Shown here one piece after another: positions 25,401 to 31,400 of a DNA stretch of 64,000 nt (position 1 is its first letter; each line of letters starts with the position of its first letter). The notes beneath the pieces were generated by a model. That model ran no database searches. It had not been told where the DNA came from and saw only the letters and a program-made list of their open reading frames with translations. The translations under genes were made by a program, and so were the position numbers. The stretch comes from Halichondria panicea. Lineage: Eukaryota; Porifera; Demospongiae; Suberitida; Halichondriidae. Location of the stretch: positions 1,302,001 to 1,366,000 of the forward strand of contig NC_087382.1 in NCBI RefSeq assembly GCF_963675165.1, in the 5' to 3' direction.

Positions 25401-28400
25401 TGCTCATGTGGTGTACAGCAGTCAATGATTGTATAGTGCATGCCAGGACTGGAGCACTCTTCTGCTCATGTGGTGTACAGCAGTCAATGATTGTATAGTG
25501 CATGCCAGGACTGGAGCACTCTTCTGCTCATGTGGTGTACAGCAGTCAATGATTGTATAGTGCATGCCAGGACTGGAGCACTCTTCTGCTCATGTGGTGT
25601 ACAGCAGTCAATGATTGTATAGTGCATGCCAGGACTGGAGCACTCTTCTGCTCATGTTGTGTACAGCAGTCAATGATTGTATAGTCATGCCAGGACTGGA
25701 GCACTCTTCTGCTCATGTGGTGTACAGCAGTCAATGATTGTATAGTGCATGCCAGGACTGGAGCACTCTTCTGCTCATGTGGTGTACAGCAGTCAATGAT
25801 TGTATAGTCATGCCAGGACTGGAGCACTCTTCTGCTCATGTGGTGTACAGCAGTCAATGATTGTATAGTGCATGCCAGGACTGGAGCACTCTTCTGCTCA
25901 TGTGGTGTACAGCAGTCAATGATTGTATAGTGCATGCCAGGACTGGAGCACTCTTCTGCTCATGTGGTGTACAGCAGTCAATGATTGTATAGTGCATGCC
26001 AGGACTGGAGCACTCTTCTGCTCATGTGGTGTACAGCAGTCAATGATTGTATAGTGCATGCCAGGACTGGAGCACTCTTCTGCTCATGTGGTGTACAGCA
26101 GTCAATGATTGTATAGTCATGCCAGGACTGGAGCACTCTTCTGCTCATGTGGTGTACAGCAGTCAATGATTGTATAGTCATGCCAGGACTGGAGCACTCT
26201 TCTGCTCATGTGGTGTACAGCAGTCAATGATTGTATAGTACATGCCAGGACTGGAGCACTCTTCTGCTCATGTAGTGTACAGCAGTCAATGATTGTATAG
26301 TACATGCCAGGACTGGAGCAATTTATTTTGCTTTCATGTGGTGAATACTTTACTAGTATACTACTGCTAATCATGTATATACAGGACCTAGCTGGTGTGG
26401 CTCATCATGATATTGATCCCTCTGTGTTTAGTATCAGGGTAAAATTACAACATTAACCTTAATTAAGCTGTCTGTATACATTGCAATAATCACAGTTCGA
26501 AGTTGAAACTGTGCTGTACTATATCTCTTCACAGACATTGAGAGAAGAGCACCAGATACCTTGTACCTCTACCCCAGGTAAAGACTTCAGATATTTTAAT
26601 ATGACTATCAATAGTTTAATCTTCATACTGTATTGCCAGCAACGAGTATCATCCCCTCATGGATAACGATGCATGCATATGCATGCCTCTAACAACTGAA
26701 GCATGCAGAACTCATAGCTTGTGTGTCTGGCTAGCGGTAGATTGATGTTGTGTAAATATTCATGTCACTAATATCAATGCTCACTTTCTCCATAGGACCA
26801 CCCGCTAATCAAGTCACGCTCCAAGAACTAATAAAACGATACAGTCTGACTGACGAGCAACTCGACAGTGAAATAGAGTACTCTGATACTCCCAAACTGG
26901 CCTTATGTTTCGATAATGTGGAACTTTATTCGAGTGCAATGGAACTAACTTCTGCTGAAGAAGTTGATGTGAGAGAATCGCGTCATGTAGATGGCAATCA
27001 AACAGCCATGATGAAGTGCTTACAAATCTGGAAAGAACATAATCCTTCTCAAGCAACTTACAGAGCTCTACTAGATATCGTACTGGAATTGGGGAAAGGA
27101 GACACAGCTCATCAAATCTGTCAACAATTGACCCAACGTAAGAGATACCGGGCTATCTTGGGTTTTACATAATAATAATCTGAGAACAATGATACATACA
27201 TAAATCTACCAAGCTTCAAAGCAGTGCACCTAACTCATATATGCACATGTGAGACTGATAGAAAAAGATTAAGAGTAAGTAAGAGTTTCTATAGGCTTCT
27301 AGTCATGTTTTCTTGGATTTAATTCGTGGATTTGCAAAATAATGCTTTGTTCTCGAGTTATGCCTAGTTTTGCTTACTTGGAATGCCATTGCAGCCTTTT
27401 CAGAAGAACACGTAGCCAAACTTGTTTACCGAGTGTTGCTACTCTACTTAGTAGTTAGCCCTGCACTAGAATACTAGCTATTGGTATGTAGCTGCAAGAG
27501 TGAGAAGAGAGCTTGAACTTTGGTATCGATCGTTTTTAACAACAATCGTGGTCCTTCATTACCCACTCTTTGAGTTTGCATGCAGCATGCAAATTAAAAA
27601 ATGTTCATCATGTGTATAAAAATTAATAGTAGCTTTATATTATGTAGCTTTGGCATCTCCACCGAGGCATCAGTACCTGCGGTGCTTTCATTTTATTTAA
27701 GCGGGTCAGGTGGCATATACGGCACCGGATGTAATTTTGAAGGGGGAGAGGTTCGGGAAAATAACAAAAATTAGGGCATTTCCACATCCGGTGCACATCC
27801 GGTGCCGTATATAAGCCACCTGATCCATTTGAGCTTGCTCGCTGGCAGAATATCTTATGTACAGGTGACATTGGAGAAGCTGTTGTGGAAGTCACTAACA
27901 AATCTAACGAGTTCAGCAATTTTGGAATTAAAATTACTGTCCTGGAAAATTCGCTACCTAGAGGTATCGATACATGTGTCCTACACATATCCTTTGAGTT
28001 ATCCACTGACTTTGAGATTCCCGCTAACTCTGAACCAGTCAGTTCAATTTATCATGTGAAATGTGAGCCCAAAGTGCAGTTCAAGAAACCTGTCGTCCTG
28101 GAAATACAACACTGTGCGAGTTTAAGCTCTGACCATCAACAAAGGCTTGTTTTTGCTCGAGCAACAGATCAGAGCAAAACGTTTGAGATCCTGGAGGGTG
28201 GTCACTTTCCTATTGGTGAACGCTATGGATCCATCCAGCTTACTCGTTTCAGTCGCCTCGGTGTTTTTATTCGTAAAGTATTTGGCTTTCCAATCGAGAA
28301 AATATACAGTGCATTGCTCTTCAGAAATAACTTGCACTGTGATGTAATTGACACAAAATGTGTGATATGTCAGGATCTAGACACTCATATAAAGGTAGGT

Positions 28401-31400
28401 TTCAATATTTTCCACAACCGGTCAATAATACGCAGTGCATGTTAAGTAACATGATAATGAGTTTTCGTTATTACAGGTAATTAGAGAGGCGTTAGAAAGA
28501 GATGGATTCACAAAAGAAATGGATCTAGATCAAATTCAATTTGAAAATGCAGTAGAGATGGAACTGCATTCAGAGAATCCAGAGCTTTGGACTGTTACTA
28601 GAGTAACATCCACTGTGAGTTATAGTTTGCTACATAGCTAGTATCCACGGTAATGTTAATAATATTATACACACTCTTGGGGAGGACAAAACAATGGGGA
28701 CATGCTGGTGTGACTAATATGCACTTTCCATGTTGTAGCTGTCCAGAGATCGTATTGAAGGATACTCAAGAGTGTTCGATTCTAATAGTCGACGCGGAGT
28801 TATTCCAGCCATCTATTATAGATTTAAGCTGAAGGAAAAAAATATTTCTGAATCAGTAAACTTTCTGCTGACGAAAACCGATTTAGACGAAGAGAGCCAT
28901 CATCTAATTTTACATATTGACTGTAAGTAACCTGAATCTAAATTGTATGCGAAATCTTGTCTTTCCTCTGGGGATGATAGTAGTTTACAGTATCTATATA
29001 TTTTAGATCCCATTTGAGGGTATTTAGCAGGGAACTATGAGCTATAGTACCGGTACTATAGATTGCTCTGGGCTACAAACTACAACATTATACATTGTAT
29101 TGTCATTTACAAGAAGATACACATAAAAATTATTGTAGCTAGATGCATTGTCTAGTAACATATATAGAATGGAAGAGAGAAGCTCTAGAGTATTTTTGGC
29201 TTTATTCGAGAGTAGTAGGAGCCGCTCGTTTCTTGGGTAGTGTGCTGTACTTTTTTGCTGCAAGGTTGCATGGGGGAGGAGCTGGATGTATGGAAGTGCT
29301 GGAATTCTAGCTTTGGCTTCTTCCTTTGGCTTTGTTCAAGAGTAGTATAGGAACCGCTCGTTTGTTGCAAATTCTAGCTTAGGTGTCTTCCTTTCGCTAT
29401 GTGAGAGTAGTACGAGCCAATCGTTTCTTGGAAAGTGTTGTTTGCTACAAAACTGGGGGAGGAGCTGCCGTTTTGTGGGTGGAGCGGTCCAGCACTATAA
29501 TCTGAGGTGGAGGAACAGGGTTAGCCTCGAGACCAGGCCGATTAATCGGCCTGGATTCGAGGCTAGAACAGGGTTGACTTGAATAGAGACCACAGATTTA
29601 GTAGAGACACAGAGATGCCAACTTCAGATACAATTAAAGAAATGATGCAGTTGCTAGGTTGGCTGGTTGTTGCTAAGCTAGTGCATTTCTAGTAGCCAAT
29701 AGGGTTTGGGATCTAAATCTAACATGTTCTAACTATATTATATAACCTAGTACACTGGAATGCACAAACCGGGCCTGATTCATCCTTCGCATGCACAAAC
29801 AGGTCCTGTATAATACAGATGAAAATGACATCATTTTCCCTTTAATATAGGCGTATCTTTGTAGTTTAACAACTCTCCTCTTTTTCCTCAGTACCTCAGA
29901 CTCTGGGGACGAGTGACTCAGCCACACAGAGAGGTCAGTTCGTGTATACAGTGCATGGAGTGTTTGTGTCTGTAGCTATACTCATGTATTCATTGGATCC
30001 TCAAATACGATATTATACAGCTACCTTAATTTGTACAGTAACATAAATTTAAGCCTCTGTCAGGATATTCCTCTATAGTGAGTTATTAGTCAATTATCAA
30101 AGCTAATGACCTTGAAGATCGACCCTCTTGACGTCATGAGCAATAAGTTGCTTATCCTTACATCCTATTTTTCTTGCTCCACAATGACAATGCACGTAGC
30201 CCGCAGGCTGCTATAGTGAGTTAGGTGCATCACTTTGAAGCTATATACTGGGCCTCAGTCTATATTATATGGAGTGAAGCTAACCTTCAGTCATATAGGC
30301 GTGGAACACAGCGGCTTCAAGTAGAATGAGCTGATGTCTCTAACTCACAAATGAAGTCCTTTTATTGCAAGCTGATATTGACAGTTTTGAAAGAATTCTC
30401 CGCATAACACTTTTGTTCAGCACGATGCATGATACTTTCACTAGAAAAACATCTTAGGTTAATTGCATGACATGCAATTGTTGTGTGTATATACTTATAC
30501 ACAATCGTTGATTCTTATGTGTGCATAGGATCAGGGCATCCAAGAAACCTTACAAGACAGTCGTCCTCCATTCCAATTGTTCTGACTGAAGATGATATTC
30601 GTTCAATTTGTGAGAAGCTGAAGAGTGCAAGCAAAGATTGGTTCAATTTGGGACTGGATCTTGGAGTGAAATTTACTGATTTGAAGGATATCGAAGATGA
30701 ATACCGCAGTAATAAGCGCTGCCTAACAGAGATGGTAGGCAAGTGTCTTGAAGTCACTGATCCAGAACATCCGATGACATGGCCTTACATATGTGAATGC
30801 CTGAGGAGTCCTACTGTTGAGCGTAACGATGTAGCCGAGGAGATTGAAGGTAAAGTGCCTAGTAATATACTCTGTAGTTTTAATTATTCCGTTACCACTG
30901 TGATACCTATGAGGAGGATATACACCCATAATTATATCCTATGTTAAACGTGTTCTCCGAGGTGTATGTACCCACGGTAGCCTCGATTCCAGGCCGAGTT
31001 GTTTCTAGCTAGGCCGATAACTAGTATTTTTCAACATTGTTCTATTAAAAAAAATCGGCCTGGGACCGAGGCTAGTAACCACGGTAGCAGAATAGCTGAC
31101 AGTTTGAAACTTCTCATTTGTGCCAATTTTTTTCGTCAAGGTCAGCCTGTTATATATTTTTCCCATCATTATTCTCAATGCGAGAGTATACCTATTTTCC
31201 TACTATACCATATGCACCTTAATGTAAGGTAGCGTAATTCTAGATATTCAAGGCCTATAATTATAGTCCCACAGCTAGGGCACCCTCCCCTAGCAAAAAT
31301 CCAATACACAATGCATGTATACTGCAAAAAGAGTGAGACTATAATTATACCAGATTTTGCAGCCCTAGTTCAGCAACACGTCATGTCCTAGTCAGAACTA

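Noticed and set aside
13512-26320. CRISPR-like array
   Set aside because: Repeats are continuous 62-bp monomers with no unique spacers, in an intron-containing eukaryotic locus.
27635-28006. Minus-strand frame opposite the ZU5 exon
   Set aside because: Shadow of exon 27865-28394 and of the hairpin MITE.
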